This document shows, in pieces, positions 7,405 to 16,657 of a stretch of 64,000 bases of DNA. The notes below the pieces were generated by a model. It did not search any database. It was not told the origin of the DNA and was given only the letters and a program-made list of their open reading frames with translations. The DNA comes from JAVZCJ01 sp964532175 (GTDB lineage: Archaea > Thermoproteota > Nitrososphaeria_A > Caldarchaeales > JAVZCJ01). Every line of letters starts with the position of its first letter. Within the stretch, counting starts at the first letter, position 1. Position numbers and translations under genes: made by a program. The stretch is from contig CAZHGP010000002.1 of NCBI GenBank assembly GCA_964532175.1, positions 1 through 64,000 of the forward strand. Reading direction: 5' to 3'.

Positions 7405-8823
7405 ATGAAAAATATTATATTAAAATGTACATATTGCAATACGATTTATAATTTTGATATTAATAAAGAGCTTTGTGAAAAATGTGGAAGCGGCCTTTCT
7501 ATAGAAATGAGTAAACTTAATTTTTTAAAACCATTAAAAAATGAAGTTGGAATATGGAAGTATGCAAATATATTACCAAATGTAGATAAGAAATTCAGAT
7601 TTTCTTTAGGAGAAGCTAATACAAATTTACATAAAAGCGTATGGATTAAAAAAGATATAAAAGTGGATGAAGTTTGGTTTAAAGATGAAACAATAGAACC
7701 AACAGGATCTTATTTAGATAGGAGTTCAGCATTATTTATATCAATAATCTCAAGTTTAGGATATAAAAATATAATAACATATTCTACAGGAAATCTTGGT
7801 GCTTCATTATCTGCATATTCATCTAAAGCTGGATTAAAAATGCAAGTTTATATAAAGCCTGGTATTGATCTTGGAAAGCTTTATCAAATGATAGCATATG
7901 GAGCAGAAGTAAATATTATAAAAAATTTTAAAGAAGAATTAATAAAAAAGGGAGATACAGCTATAGCTATAGAGTATAATCCTATAATAAATGAAGCTAA
8001 AAAAACTATAATGTTAGAAATATTCTTTCAGCTTAATCAAAATTTACCAGATTATATCATACTTCCAATGGGAGAAGGAGGCTTAGTATATTCAACATTT
8101 AAAATGCTAATTGAATTAAAAAATTTAATAAAATCTAAAATTAATAAAATGAAGATTATTGGAGTACAACCAGAAGGATGTGCACCAATAGTTAAAGCTT
8201 TTGAAAAAGGTTTAGATTATATTGAAATTGAAAATGAACCTAGAACTAGGATATTTGATCTTAATGTAATTAATCCAAAATTTGGAAATGCAGCATTAAA
8301 AGCAATAAGAGAAACAAATGGATATGCTATTTCAGTAAGTGAAGATGAAATATTTAATGCAACAATGATTTTAGCTAGAAAAGAAGGAATATTAGCTGAA
8401 CCTGCTGCTAGTTTAACATTAGCAGGATTAATAAAATTAAGGAAAGATGGAGAAATAGAGAAAAATTCAAAAGTTGTTTGTGTTATAACTGGAAGTGGTC
8501 TTAAAGATCCTAGAATAATGAAAGAAATTGCACTTAAAGAATCAAACTTAGGTTCTTTAATAGAAGAATTAAGTGGAAAAATAAGATTGGGTAATACAAA
8601 AATGGCAATTTTAAAATTATTATCTGAAAAAGAAATGTATGGTTATCAAATTTGGAAAGAATTAAGAGAAAAATATGATTTAAATATAAAGATACCTACT
8701 ATTTATCAACATTTATCAGAATTGATTGAAAAAGGGTATATAAAGAAAACTATGTCAAGGAGTATTCTTGGAAGGAGAAGAGAATATTATTCATTAACTG
8801 ATAAAGGGAAAAACCTTGTTTAA
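7405..8823 (+). CDS. Threonine-synthase-like pseudoenzyme fused to PadR winged helix
   Basis: 472 residues in three parts: an N-terminal zinc ribbon (CTYC...CEKC, residues 8-27), a fold-type II PLP-enzyme domain closest to threonine synthase (about 45-385) and a C-terminal PadR-like winged helix (about 397-472: MYGYQIWKELREKY, PTIYQHLSELIEKGYI, REYYSLTDKGK). The PLP phosphate loop STGNLGAS, the glycine-rich GEGGL and TGSGLKD are kept. The Schiff-base lysine of the family motif GSFKDR is replaced: the protein reads EPTGSYLDRS, Leu104, codon TTA. Catalysis by the usual mechanism is therefore unlikely. A ligand-sensing transcription regulator is the best inference, probably acting on the divergent ECF gene. 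Confidence 0.8.
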   Translation: MKNIILKCTYCNTIYNFDINKELCEKCGSGLSIEMSKLNFLKPLKNEVGIWKYANILPNVDKKFRFSLGEANTNLHKSVWIKKDIKVDEVWFKDETIEPTGSYLDRSSALFISIISSLGYKNIITYSTGNLGASLSAYSSKAGLKMQVYIKPGIDLGKLYQMIAYGAEVNIIKNFKEELIKKGDTAIAIEYNPIINEAKKTIMLEIFFQLNQNLPDYIILPMGEGGLVYSTFKMLIELKNLIKSKINKMKIIGVQPEGCAPIVKAFEKGLDYIEIENEPRTRIFDLNVINPKFGNAALKAIRETNGYAISVSEDEIFNATMILARKEGILAEPAASLTLAGLIKLRKDGEIEKNSKVVCVITGSGLKDPRIMKEIALKESNLGSLIEELSGKIRLGNTKMAILKLLSEKEMYGYQIWKELREKYDLNIKIPTIYQHLSELIEKGYIKKTMSRSILGRRREYYSLTDKGKNLV

Positions 8824-8912
8824 AAAATCATTAACTTAAAATTTTTAGTAATTTATAAAAATATAAATTCTTAGAGTCTTTTATTTATAGCACTATTAGT
8901 GAGTGAGTAAAA

Positions 8913-9611
8913 ATGTTCATTTCGAAAAAAGCTGTTATTAAGGCTTCTTTTGAAGGAAATGTAATAATATTAGGTCCAACAATGATAGAAAATAATACTT
9001 TAATTGGATTAAATGTATTAATTGGTTATCCATCTAAAGATAAAATAATTAAAATAATGGAAAATAAAAAATTAGAAATAAAAGATCTTGATGAAATTAG
9101 TAATGGATCAAGAATAGGTAAAAATTGCATTATAAGAAGCAATTCGATTATATATGAAAATGTTAAAATATACGACAATGTTGAAATTGGACATAATACA
9201 TTAATTCGTAGCAATTCAGAAATTGGAGAAAATAGTAAGATTGGATCGTATACAATATTAGATGGAAGTGTAAAAATTGGAAAAAATGCAAATATTCAAT
9301 CTGGTGTATATTTACCACATTTATCAATTATTGGAAATAATGTTTTCATAGCTCCATATGTTTGTGTAACAAACGATAAATATCCTCCAAGTGGGAAATT
9401 GAAAGGAGTTACTATAGGCGATAATTCTATTATTGGAGCTAATTCGATTCTTATTTCAGGTATAGAAATAGGTAAGAATTCTGTTATAGCAGCTGGATCT
9501 ATAGTTACAAAGAATATACCTCCAAATATCGTTGTATCTGGTATTCCTGCTAGAAAAATTATGGATAGAGAAGAATATGATGAAAAAATGGAAGAATGGA
9601 GAAAAACATAA
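8913..9611 (+). CDS. Hexapeptide-repeat (left-handed beta-helix) acyltransferase
   Basis: 232 residues built mostly of [LIV]-G-x4 hexapeptide repeats (IGENSKIGSYTILDG, KIGKNANIQSGVYL, TIGDNSIIGANSILISGIEIGKNSVIAAGS), folding into a trimeric beta-helix. The C-terminal VTKNIPPNIVVSGIPARKI block is typical of sugar N-acetyltransferases that use acetyl-CoA, such as WbpD- or PglD-like enzymes. The exact substrate is not identifiable. It is the first of two co-directional genes with NreA, 36 bp apart. A TATA-like TTTATAAA lies about 60 bp upstream of the ATG. Confidence 0.75.
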   Translation: MFISKKAVIKASFEGNVIILGPTMIENNTLIGLNVLIGYPSKDKIIKIMENKKLEIKDLDEISNGSRIGKNCIIRSNSIIYENVKIYDNVEIGHNTLIRSNSEIGENSKIGSYTILDGSVKIGKNANIQSGVYLPHLSIIGNNVFIAPYVCVTNDKYPPSGKLKGVTIGDNSIIGANSILISGIEIGKNSVIAAGSIVTKNIPPNIVVSGIPARKIMDREEYDEKMEEWRKT

Positions 9612-9647
9612 TAGTATCTTTAATTATTTTTAAAATAGAATAAAAAG

Positions 9648-10973
9648 ATGGTTAAGGCATTTAATAAATGGATTTCAAATATTTTAGAAAATAATAAAGT
9701 TTTATTTGATCTTAATATAAATAAAGATTTAAGAATAGTAAAAAAAGATTATCTATGCATTGTATGTAGAGGGTCGAAACTTTTATGTGGTAAAACTAGA
9801 TGCCCTGTAATAGTTAAACTATATTCTTTTATAAAAACTAAAGTTCTTAATATAGAAAATTTTCTTGAAGGAAGTGCTCCTCCAGATATTTTTATTGGAA
9901 GAGCAGGTTATCCGAAAGTATACATTGGACCATTAGTTCCACCAATAATTGGAGATACTAGAATATTCTCAACTCCAGAAAAATGGATTGGTAAAAAAAT
10001 TGATGAAATAATAGATATGCGTTTACAACTTATTAGAGGAAAATATTTAATCGATGTACATTCTCCATCGAAAGATTTAGATAAAGTTTCCTTAATGATA
10101 CAAGAGCTTAGTCTTTCATCATCTTCAACAAATACTGAAATATTCTTTGAGAAGAAACCTATTGGAGCTATAGTTTTAAGTAGTGAATTTGAACCTTTTG
10201 GTCCATCAGCTCCTATTAAATCATTAAAAATTGGAAATTATAAAACAAATAAAATAATAGAAAAAGCATATTATGATTATGATATGAAAGCTGAAGAAGC
10301 TGTTATGATGTCATATTTTTCTAATGTAAATATCTCAGCTATTCAAAGAGCTTTTAGTAGTGGATGTTTTGGTTTAAAGAAAAATAGAAGATTTGTTCCT
10401 ACAAGATGGAGTATAACAGCTGTTGATAGTATAATATCAAATAATTTAATAAGAGAAATAAAAAATTTCCCTATAATTAACGATTATCAAGTATATTCTT
10501 TTAATAATATTGGGAATAAATTTGTTATATTAATGATTCCTACAAAATGGAAATATGAATCTATGGAAGCATGGTGGCCTGGAACATTTTGGAATCCATA
10601 TAAAAATGTAGTAATATATGGAGATTATGAATATTTTCCAGGTAGAACAACATATGCAGAAATTGGTGGATGCTATTATGCTGCAAGACTTGCAGTAAGT
10701 GAAAAGCTTTATGAAATGAGAAAACAAGCAGGAGTTATAATTTTTAGAGAAATTTATCCTGAATATATTTTACCAATTGGTGTTTGGAATGTAAGAGAAA
10801 GTGTTAGAGCATCATTAAAAAATAAACCTATTAATTTTAATAATTTAAAAGATGCATTAAACTATACTTCTTCAATATTAAAAATCCCCCTTAAAAAATG
10901 GTGTGAAGCAAGCACATTATTAAAAGAAGAACTTTATCAAACTAAGATTTTAGATTTCATTTTATATGAATAA
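9648..10973 (+). CDS. nreA: Archaeal DNA repair protein NreA
   Basis: Member of the archaea-specific Nre family (DUF650/DUF651), implicated in DNA damage repair. An N-terminal zinc-binding motif (CIVCRGSKLLCGKTRCP, about residues 37-53) is followed by the signature FIGRAGYPKVYIGPLVPP. The C-terminal block (EAWWPGTFWNPYK, IFREIYPEYILPIGVWNVRE) is also conserved in the family. The last residues contain QTKILDFI, which fits a PCNA-interacting PIP box, as described for other Nre proteins. Length (441) is normal. It starts 36 bp after the acyltransferase. Confidence 0.85.
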   Translation: MVKAFNKWISNILENNKVLFDLNINKDLRIVKKDYLCIVCRGSKLLCGKTRCPVIVKLYSFIKTKVLNIENFLEGSAPPDIFIGRAGYPKVYIGPLVPPIIGDTRIFSTPEKWIGKKIDEIIDMRLQLIRGKYLIDVHSPSKDLDKVSLMIQELSLSSSSTNTEIFFEKKPIGAIVLSSEFEPFGPSAPIKSLKIGNYKTNKIIEKAYYDYDMKAEEAVMMSYFSNVNISAIQRAFSSGCFGLKKNRRFVPTRWSITAVDSIISNNLIREIKNFPIINDYQVYSFNNIGNKFVILMIPTKWKYESMEAWWPGTFWNPYKNVVIYGDYEYFPGRTTYAEIGGCYYAARLAVSEKLYEMRKQAGVIIFREIYPEYILPIGVWNVRESVRASLKNKPINFNNLKDALNYTSSILKIPLKKWCEASTLLKEELYQTKILDFILYE

Positions 10974-11052
10974 TAGTAAAAAAATATTTTAAAAAGAGAA
11001 TGGATTTAATCTTTTAATCTAATGAAAATATAATTTCTTGAAAAATTTATAG

Positions 11053-12345
11053 TTATGTAGGGAGACCAAGCATACTTAATAAATCTATATGAAATTTTGA
11101 TTTTACAGGAAACCAATAGAAAAACCAGAATGATTGCATTGTAATAAGCATTAATAAAGAAGTTTTAGATTTATCTCCTTTAATTAAATAGTATGGAGTT
11201 GCTATACATAATGAAGGGATAACTATGTAAAAGTAAAATGAATAAACCCATCTATGAAGAAGATATGCCATAGGGATATATGGAAGGAAATTTAAAAAAA
11301 TCCATGAAAAAACAAATAATGGTACATCAAGCTCTTTTTCGCATTTCTTTTTTAAACAATATAACATTTCATAGATTGATGCAGGAAACATAATCCATAT
11401 TGTCCACCAAGTTGGACTATAAACTCCATAATATGCTACAGTATGATACGTTCTAATAATTACTTCGCCAACTTTTTCTTGAACTGTAACTACATAATAT
11501 GGTGCAGGTGGGAAAACTGTAATCCATTGATGAGGAAAAACAACTTCAGCACTTTGTGTTTTATTAAATGTTAAAGACGAGTGATAATTTAACATAAAAT
11601 CTATGTGTTCAAATGGTGTTGTAAAAGCTTTATAATTTACATCATAAATTGCTAATCCAATTATACTAACAATAAGAGCTATTATAAATATTTTCTCAAA
11701 AACATTAAACCATTCATTTAATGTTTCAAAAATATTCCTTTTTTCATAGAATTTTTTTAAAAAAAAGAATAACAATATGCTTGCAATAATGAAAATTGAT
11801 GTTATTTTACATAAAAAGCTTAATCCAAAAGCTATGGCACTTAAAGAATATTTTTTTCTTAAAAATAAGAAAAAACCTAAAAGAGCAAAAGTTAAAGTTG
11901 GAGCATCAAGTATAGCCATTGAACCTATATTAAAAGCCATAACATCTGTTGCAAATAAATATGAAGCTGAAATAGAAATTATCTTATCATTAGTTAATTC
12001 AAATGCTATTTTATATATTAAATATATTGAAAATACGCTTAAAATTACTATGAAAATACGCCATCCAAATGGATTATCTCCAAAAAACATTATTCCAAAC
12101 ATCATAAGAGCTTTAGCTAATGGAGGATGTTCATTATTTGCTGCTTCTCCTGAAAGCATTTTACGAACAGCTGGAATATAATGTGCTTCATCAAAAATGA
12201 AACTATCAGGAGTATTAATTATTATAAGTTTAAAAATAAGAAATATTATTGGTATAAGAAAATGAAGTTGATTAATGAAATTTTTTTCTAAATATTCTTT
12301 AAAATTAGAAGTATATTTCAAAAATTTTTCTTTAAGAATAAACAT
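11053..12345 (-). CDS. GT-C membrane glycosyltransferase, PMT/ArnT-like (GT39)
   Basis: 430 residues with about ten hydrophobic segments. The first extracytoplasmic loop holds the acidic motif FDEAHYIPAVRKML followed by NNEHPPLAKALM, characteristic of dolichyl-phosphate-mannose protein mannosyltransferases and ArnT relatives. Such enzymes transfer sugars from polyprenyl-phosphate donors to protein or lipid on the outer face. The gene overlaps the upstream glycosyltransferase gene by 14 bp, so the two are probably co-translated and may act in one glycosylation pathway. Confidence 0.75.
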   Translation of the reverse strand: MFILKEKFLKYTSNFKEYLEKNFINQLHFLIPIIFLIFKLIIINTPDSFIFDEAHYIPAVRKMLSGEAANNEHPPLAKALMMFGIMFFGDNPFGWRIFIVILSVFSIYLIYKIAFELTNDKIISISASYLFATDVMAFNIGSMAILDAPTLTFALLGFFLFLRKKYSLSAIAFGLSFLCKITSIFIIASILLFFFLKKFYEKRNIFETLNEWFNVFEKIFIIALIVSIIGLAIYDVNYKAFTTPFEHIDFMLNYHSSLTFNKTQSAEVVFPHQWITVFPPAPYYVVTVQEKVGEVIIRTYHTVAYYGVYSPTWWTIWIMFPASIYEMLYCLKKKCEKELDVPLFVFSWIFLNFLPYIPMAYLLHRWVYSFYFYIVIPSLCIATPYYLIKGDKSKTSLLMLITMQSFWFFYWFPVKSKFHIDLLSMLGLPT

Positions 12346-13489
12346 CTCCTTTTCCTCTTAATAATTTATTAATAATCGTTTTAGATAAACTTATTCTATT
12401 AAGTAAAATTATAAATAAAAGAGTAGAGCGTGTAGTTGCAAAATATTGTGTAGTTGAAAAAGCTTGAGTTGGGTTTGGTGTTATAAACCAGAAAAGTATG
12501 ATGCATGCATTTAATAATTCAAATGGATAAAAAAGATAAAAATCTTTATTACTAAAAACAAAAAATGGTAAAAGCCATATATTCATTTGAGGAGTATAAA
12601 CATAATTTGCTAAAAGAAAAACAGATAGCATAGCAAAACATTTTTCAATAATATTTTCTTCTTTCCAAACATATACTTTAAAAGCTCCATAAATTAATAA
12701 TAGCTCACTTAAAAGCTTAGCAGTATTCCAAGAAGATGGATTTATAAATAAAAAAACAAGCCAACTATTTTCTAAACCCCATTCCATATGATGTTTATAT
12801 GTTTCAAACCATATAGGATAATTATAAATAGCTGGTAATAAATTTGCTATGAATGGAACGATTATTGCAGGAATAAGAAATGATAATTTTTTTCTAAAGT
12901 CTTTTATTTCTAATAAAAATATTGGGATTAAAAATACTGGCGCTAATTTAGAAATTATTCCAAATCCAATAGAAAAACCAGCTAAAGAAAATTTTTCTTT
13001 AAAATAAAAGAAGATCGCTAATAATACAAAGAAAACAACTAGTATATCATAATTATAAACTAAGAATATAAGCATTGATGGAGTAAGTAAGAAATATCTA
13101 TAAATTCTATTCATTTCATAATTTTTCAATTTGATTATTTTATAAGTTAAGAAAACTGAACCTATTGTGAAGAATAATAAATGAAGACACATTAATAAAT
13201 AATATTTAAAAAGACCCTTCCCAAAGATAACAGAAATATATGTAATTAAACCAGCTAATTGTGGATATTCAAATTTAACTTGAAAATATGGTATTCCTTC
13301 ATTCCTAATTTCTTCCCTATACCAAATGCTTACTATATCAGAATAATAATTTGGTTCTATGAATGGACAATGTATAATAGCAGATAATAAAAATATTATA
13401 AAAGATGCAAGTAATATTTCTAATAAATCTTTTTCAATTAAATTTCCTAATTTTTTTAAATTATAGTTTTTTACTAACATATGGACCAT
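12332..13489 (-). CDS. GT-C-type membrane glycosyltransferase (GT87/DUF2029-like)
   Basis: 385 residues, polytopic, with an acidic first loop (FIEPNYYSDIVSIWYREE) and downstream GIPYFQVKFEYPQLAGL, as in polyprenyl-phosphate-dependent GT-C mannosyltransferases. It starts inside the 3' end of elp3 (29-bp overlap; an alternative ATG nine bases later reduces this) and overlaps the PMT-like gene by 14 bp. The sugar and acceptor are not identifiable. The tight packing suggests an operon elp3-GT87-GT39. Confidence 0.65.
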   Translation of the reverse strand: MVHMLVKNYNLKKLGNLIEKDLLEILLASFIIFLLSAIIHCPFIEPNYYSDIVSIWYREEIRNEGIPYFQVKFEYPQLAGLITYISVIFGKGLFKYYLLMCLHLLFFTIGSVFLTYKIIKLKNYEMNRIYRYFLLTPSMLIFLVYNYDILVVFFVLLAIFFYFKEKFSLAGFSIGFGIISKLAPVFLIPIFLLEIKDFRKKLSFLIPAIIVPFIANLLPAIYNYPIWFETYKHHMEWGLENSWLVFLFINPSSWNTAKLLSELLLIYGAFKVYVWKEENIIEKCFAMLSVFLLANYVYTPQMNIWLLPFFVFSNKDFYLFYPFELLNACIILFWFITPNPTQAFSTTQYFATTRSTLLFIILLNRISLSKTIINKLLRGKGDVYS

Positions 13490-15062
13490 CTTTAATGTAC
13501 CCTTTCTTTAAGAAATATTCTTTTACTCCAATACCACTAATTACGACAATTTTTTTAGCATTAAATTCTTCTTTTGAAATTTTCTCAGCTTCATTTAATA
13601 ATTTTGATCCAAAACCTAAATGTTGCCAAGCATCTTTATTTTTCAATTTTTCACCAACTGGAACCATACTTCCATAAACATGAATTTCTCTTACAATAGT
13701 AGAATTTTCTAATTCTTTTCTTAAAAATTTTGAAGGATATCTTAATCTTAAAAATCCTATTAATATATCATTTTTAATATCCTCAAAAGATAAAAATATA
13801 TCTATTCCATTAGAAGAATCATAAATCATTTTTATTAATTTTATATTTTCAAAATCAGGAATAATCCCTTCTTTTAAAAATTTATGACCAACTTCTCTGC
13901 ATCTTATACATTTACATTCAAAACCTTTTTCTTTCATTTTTTTCTCTACTATTTCTCTTAAATTACTTTTCTTTATTCCAGCAATTATAAGTTGAGAAGG
14001 CACATCTCTTTGAAGTCTAAGTATTCTAACATATCTAGGAGTCATTTTAAGCCATTCTATTAATAAATTAATTAATTCTTCTTCAGAATATGGTTTATAT
14101 TTCCCTTCTTTCCACCATTCATAAAGTTTTGTGCCTTCAATTACTAATGTAGGATATATTTTTAGCATATCCGGCCTAAAAGATTGATTATTAAAGCATT
14201 CTTTAAACATTTCAATATCTTTTTCAATCGATGATCCTGGAAGATTTGGCATTAAATGATAAGCAACTTTAAAACCTAAATCTTTTGCTATTTCAGTAGC
14301 TTCTATAACATCTTGCACACTATGTTTTCTTTCAATAATTTCATATATTTCATCACTTAAAGCTTGAACTCCTAATTCTATACGTGTAACACCCATTTCA
14401 AGCAATTCATTAAGATGGTTTAATTTTGCCCAATCAGGTCTTGTTTCAACAGTAATTCCTGAAATTCTTCTTTTAGAAGATTCAGCTATTCTTATTGCTT
14501 CATTTAAATTTTCTGAATTATAACCAGTTATAGCATCTATACAATTTTTAATAAAATATCTTTGATATTCTAATGGAGTTGCTGGAAAAGTTCCTCCCAT
14601 TATTATTAATTCGATTTTATCAACTTTATGTCCAATAGCTTCATATTGTTTTATTCTATTAGAAACTTGTAAATAAGGATCATAATTATATTGCCATCCT
14701 CTCATAGCAGCTGGTTCAAAACCAGTATAGCTTTGAGGTGTACCTTGCTCTATTCCACCAGGGCAATATATACATTTTCCATGAGGACATTTATATGGCT
14801 TAGTCATCACTGCTATAACTGTAACTCCTGAAATAATCCTAGTTTTTTTCCTAATAAGCAAATTACCAAAAGCTTCTTTCTCTTCATTATTCATATAAGC
14901 TAAAATATCTGCATTAGAAGGTATATTTTTTAGCTTTAATTGAGAAGCTACTTCAATTTTTAATTTATTTATTTCATCTATTGTTTTAGCTTCTCCACTA
15001 ACTATTTTTTTAATTATTATTCTACAAGCTTTTTCAAGCAATTTCTCTTCTATTAGCAACAA
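13461..15062 (-). CDS. elp3: Elp3-type tRNA uridine(34) acyltransferase
   Basis: Radical-SAM/acetyltransferase that modifies U34 of tRNAs at the wobble position, using SAM and acetyl-CoA. The [4Fe-4S] cysteines are in KCPHGKCIYCPGG (Cys 92, 97, 100). The radical-SAM barrel continues through GGTFPATPLEYQ and ITVETRPDW, a zinc site lies in CKCIRCREVGHK, and a C-terminal GNAT domain has HLGFGSKLLNEAEKI as its acetyl-CoA loop. At 533 residues it is full length. It is divergent from the lipoamide dehydrogenase gene across 160 bp of AT-rich promoter DNA. The start is a TTG; no better ATG is nearby. Confidence 0.93.
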   Translation of the reverse strand: MLLIEEKLLEKACRIIIKKIVSGEAKTIDEINKLKIEVASQLKLKNIPSNADILAYMNNEEKEAFGNLLIRKKTRIISGVTVIAVMTKPYKCPHGKCIYCPGGIEQGTPQSYTGFEPAAMRGWQYNYDPYLQVSNRIKQYEAIGHKVDKIELIIMGGTFPATPLEYQRYFIKNCIDAITGYNSENLNEAIRIAESSKRRISGITVETRPDWAKLNHLNELLEMGVTRIELGVQALSDEIYEIIERKHSVQDVIEATEIAKDLGFKVAYHLMPNLPGSSIEKDIEMFKECFNNQSFRPDMLKIYPTLVIEGTKLYEWWKEGKYKPYSEEELINLLIEWLKMTPRYVRILRLQRDVPSQLIIAGIKKSNLREIVEKKMKEKGFECKCIRCREVGHKFLKEGIIPDFENIKLIKMIYDSSNGIDIFLSFEDIKNDILIGFLRLRYPSKFLRKELENSTIVREIHVYGSMVPVGEKLKNKDAWQHLGFGSKLLNEAEKISKEEFNAKKIVVISGIGVKEYFLKKGYIKDGPYVSKKL

Positions 15063-15222
15063 ATCTATTAAAAAAAGAAATATTAACTAACTATTAATAA
15101 TTTACTTTATTTTTTACTTAAATTTTATAACATAATTTTTTAAAAATTATTTGATTTAATGCATCTCTATTAAAAATTTAAATTAAAGCCTTTTTGCTTT
15201 TAATTCAAAAAAGGTGTATAAA

Positions 15223-16632
15223 ATGTCTATCAGAACTTTTGATGTAGCAATTATAGGAGGAGGGCCTGGAGGATATTCAGCTGCTAAATTTGCTGCAAAA
15301 AAAGGATTAAAAATTGCTTTAATAGAAAAAGAGAAAATAGGTGGAATATGTGTAAATGTTGGTTGTGTACCAACTAAAGCGATGATGTTTTCAGCAGAAT
15401 TAGTTTATAGGCTTCAAAGAAGTTTAGAATATGGTATAGAAATAGATAATTTTTCAGTAGACTTTAAAAAAGTAATGGAAAGAACTCGTAGAATAAGCGA
15501 AAGAGTTTCATCTGCAATAAAAGATATTCTTGAAAATTTAGATGTTAAAATCTATAATGGAATAGGCAGATTAAAATCTAAAAATGAAGTTGAAATAATT
15601 AATAATGGGAAAAAAGAAGTTATAAATGCAAAAAATATTATTTTAGCAACTGGTTCTAGACCTGCTATTCTATCTTTACCTGGATCGAATGAAGATGATA
15701 TAATTTATTCAGAAAATTTCTTTAAATTAGAAGATTTACCAAGTAGCGTTTGCATAATTGGAGCAGGTGCAATTGGAACAGAATTAGCAACAGCTTTAAA
15801 TGCTTTTGGATCAGAAGTTAATTTAATAGAGTTAATGCCAAATATTATTCCAACTGAAGATTCCGAACTTACTGAGGCTTTAAAGCTTTCACTTGAAATG
15901 AAAGGAATAAATATATTTACTTCAGCTTCAGTAAAGAAAATAGAATCTAAAAATAATACTAAAAAAGTATATTTTAATTATAATGGAGAAGAAAAAACAA
16001 TAGAAGTTGAAAAAGTTATAATAGCTACTGGTAGAAAACCTAATGTAGAAAATTTAGGATTAGAAAATATCGGAATAAATGTAAATAATAAAGGAATTAT
16101 TGTGGATGAATATTTGCGTACAAATATTCCAAATATATATGCTGTAGGAGATGTTATTGGCAAGTATCTTTTAGCTCATACAGCTATGATAGAAGGTGAA
16201 ATAGCTGTTAGGAATATTCTCGGAGAAAAAATTAAAATGGATTATGCAAGCGTGCCACGATGTATATTTACAATACCAGAATTAGCTTCTGTCGGATTAA
16301 GTGAAAAACAAGCTAGAGAGATGGGTATAAATGTTAAAACAGTTACTACACAGATTGTTTCAAATACAAGAGCATTAGGTATGGGTGAAACTGAAGGAAT
16401 GATAAAAATAGTTACATTAGTAAATACTGATACTGGAAAAATAATTGGAATACATATGCTTGGGCCACTTGTTACAGAAGTTGCAGGAGAAGCTACATTA
16501 GCTATTAAATATGGCGTATCTCCAAGAGAAATAGTCGAGACGTTTCATGCACATCCAACAATTGCTGAAGCTATTAGAGATACTGCTTTACAACTTATTA
16601 CAACAAATAATAATTATCATAAAAAAAGATAA
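15223..16632 (+). CDS. lpdA: Dihydrolipoyl dehydrogenase
   Basis: FAD-dependent disulphide oxidoreductase that reoxidises dihydrolipoamide with NAD+. The FAD Rossmann motif GGGPGGYSAAK is at the N-terminus. The redox-active pair is in GGICVNVGCVPTKAM, the NAD motif is GAGAIGTELA, and the catalytic His-Glu pair of the interface domain is in FHAHPTIAEA. The ATG at 15223 follows an AAGGTG Shine-Dalgarno at good spacing; the GTG at 15214 overlaps that site. No 2-oxoacid dehydrogenase or glycine cleavage genes are nearby, so its partner complex is unknown. Confidence 0.9.
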   Translation: MSIRTFDVAIIGGGPGGYSAAKFAAKKGLKIALIEKEKIGGICVNVGCVPTKAMMFSAELVYRLQRSLEYGIEIDNFSVDFKKVMERTRRISERVSSAIKDILENLDVKIYNGIGRLKSKNEVEIINNGKKEVINAKNIILATGSRPAILSLPGSNEDDIIYSENFFKLEDLPSSVCIIGAGAIGTELATALNAFGSEVNLIELMPNIIPTEDSELTEALKLSLEMKGINIFTSASVKKIESKNNTKKVYFNYNGEEKTIEVEKVIIATGRKPNVENLGLENIGINVNNKGIIVDEYLRTNIPNIYAVGDVIGKYLLAHTAMIEGEIAVRNILGEKIKMDYASVPRCIFTIPELASVGLSEKQAREMGINVKTVTTQIVSNTRALGMGETEGMIKIVTLVNTDTGKIIGIHMLGPLVTEVAGEATLAIKYGVSPREIVETFHAHPTIAEAIRDTALQLITTNNNYHKKR

Positions 16633-16657
16633 TGGATAATTAATTAAGATATTAAAT

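Noticed and set aside
11777..12181. 134-codon plus-strand frame inside the PMT-like gene
   Set aside because: The reverse strand encodes conserved GT-C motifs; this frame is low-complexity Lys/Ile shadow.
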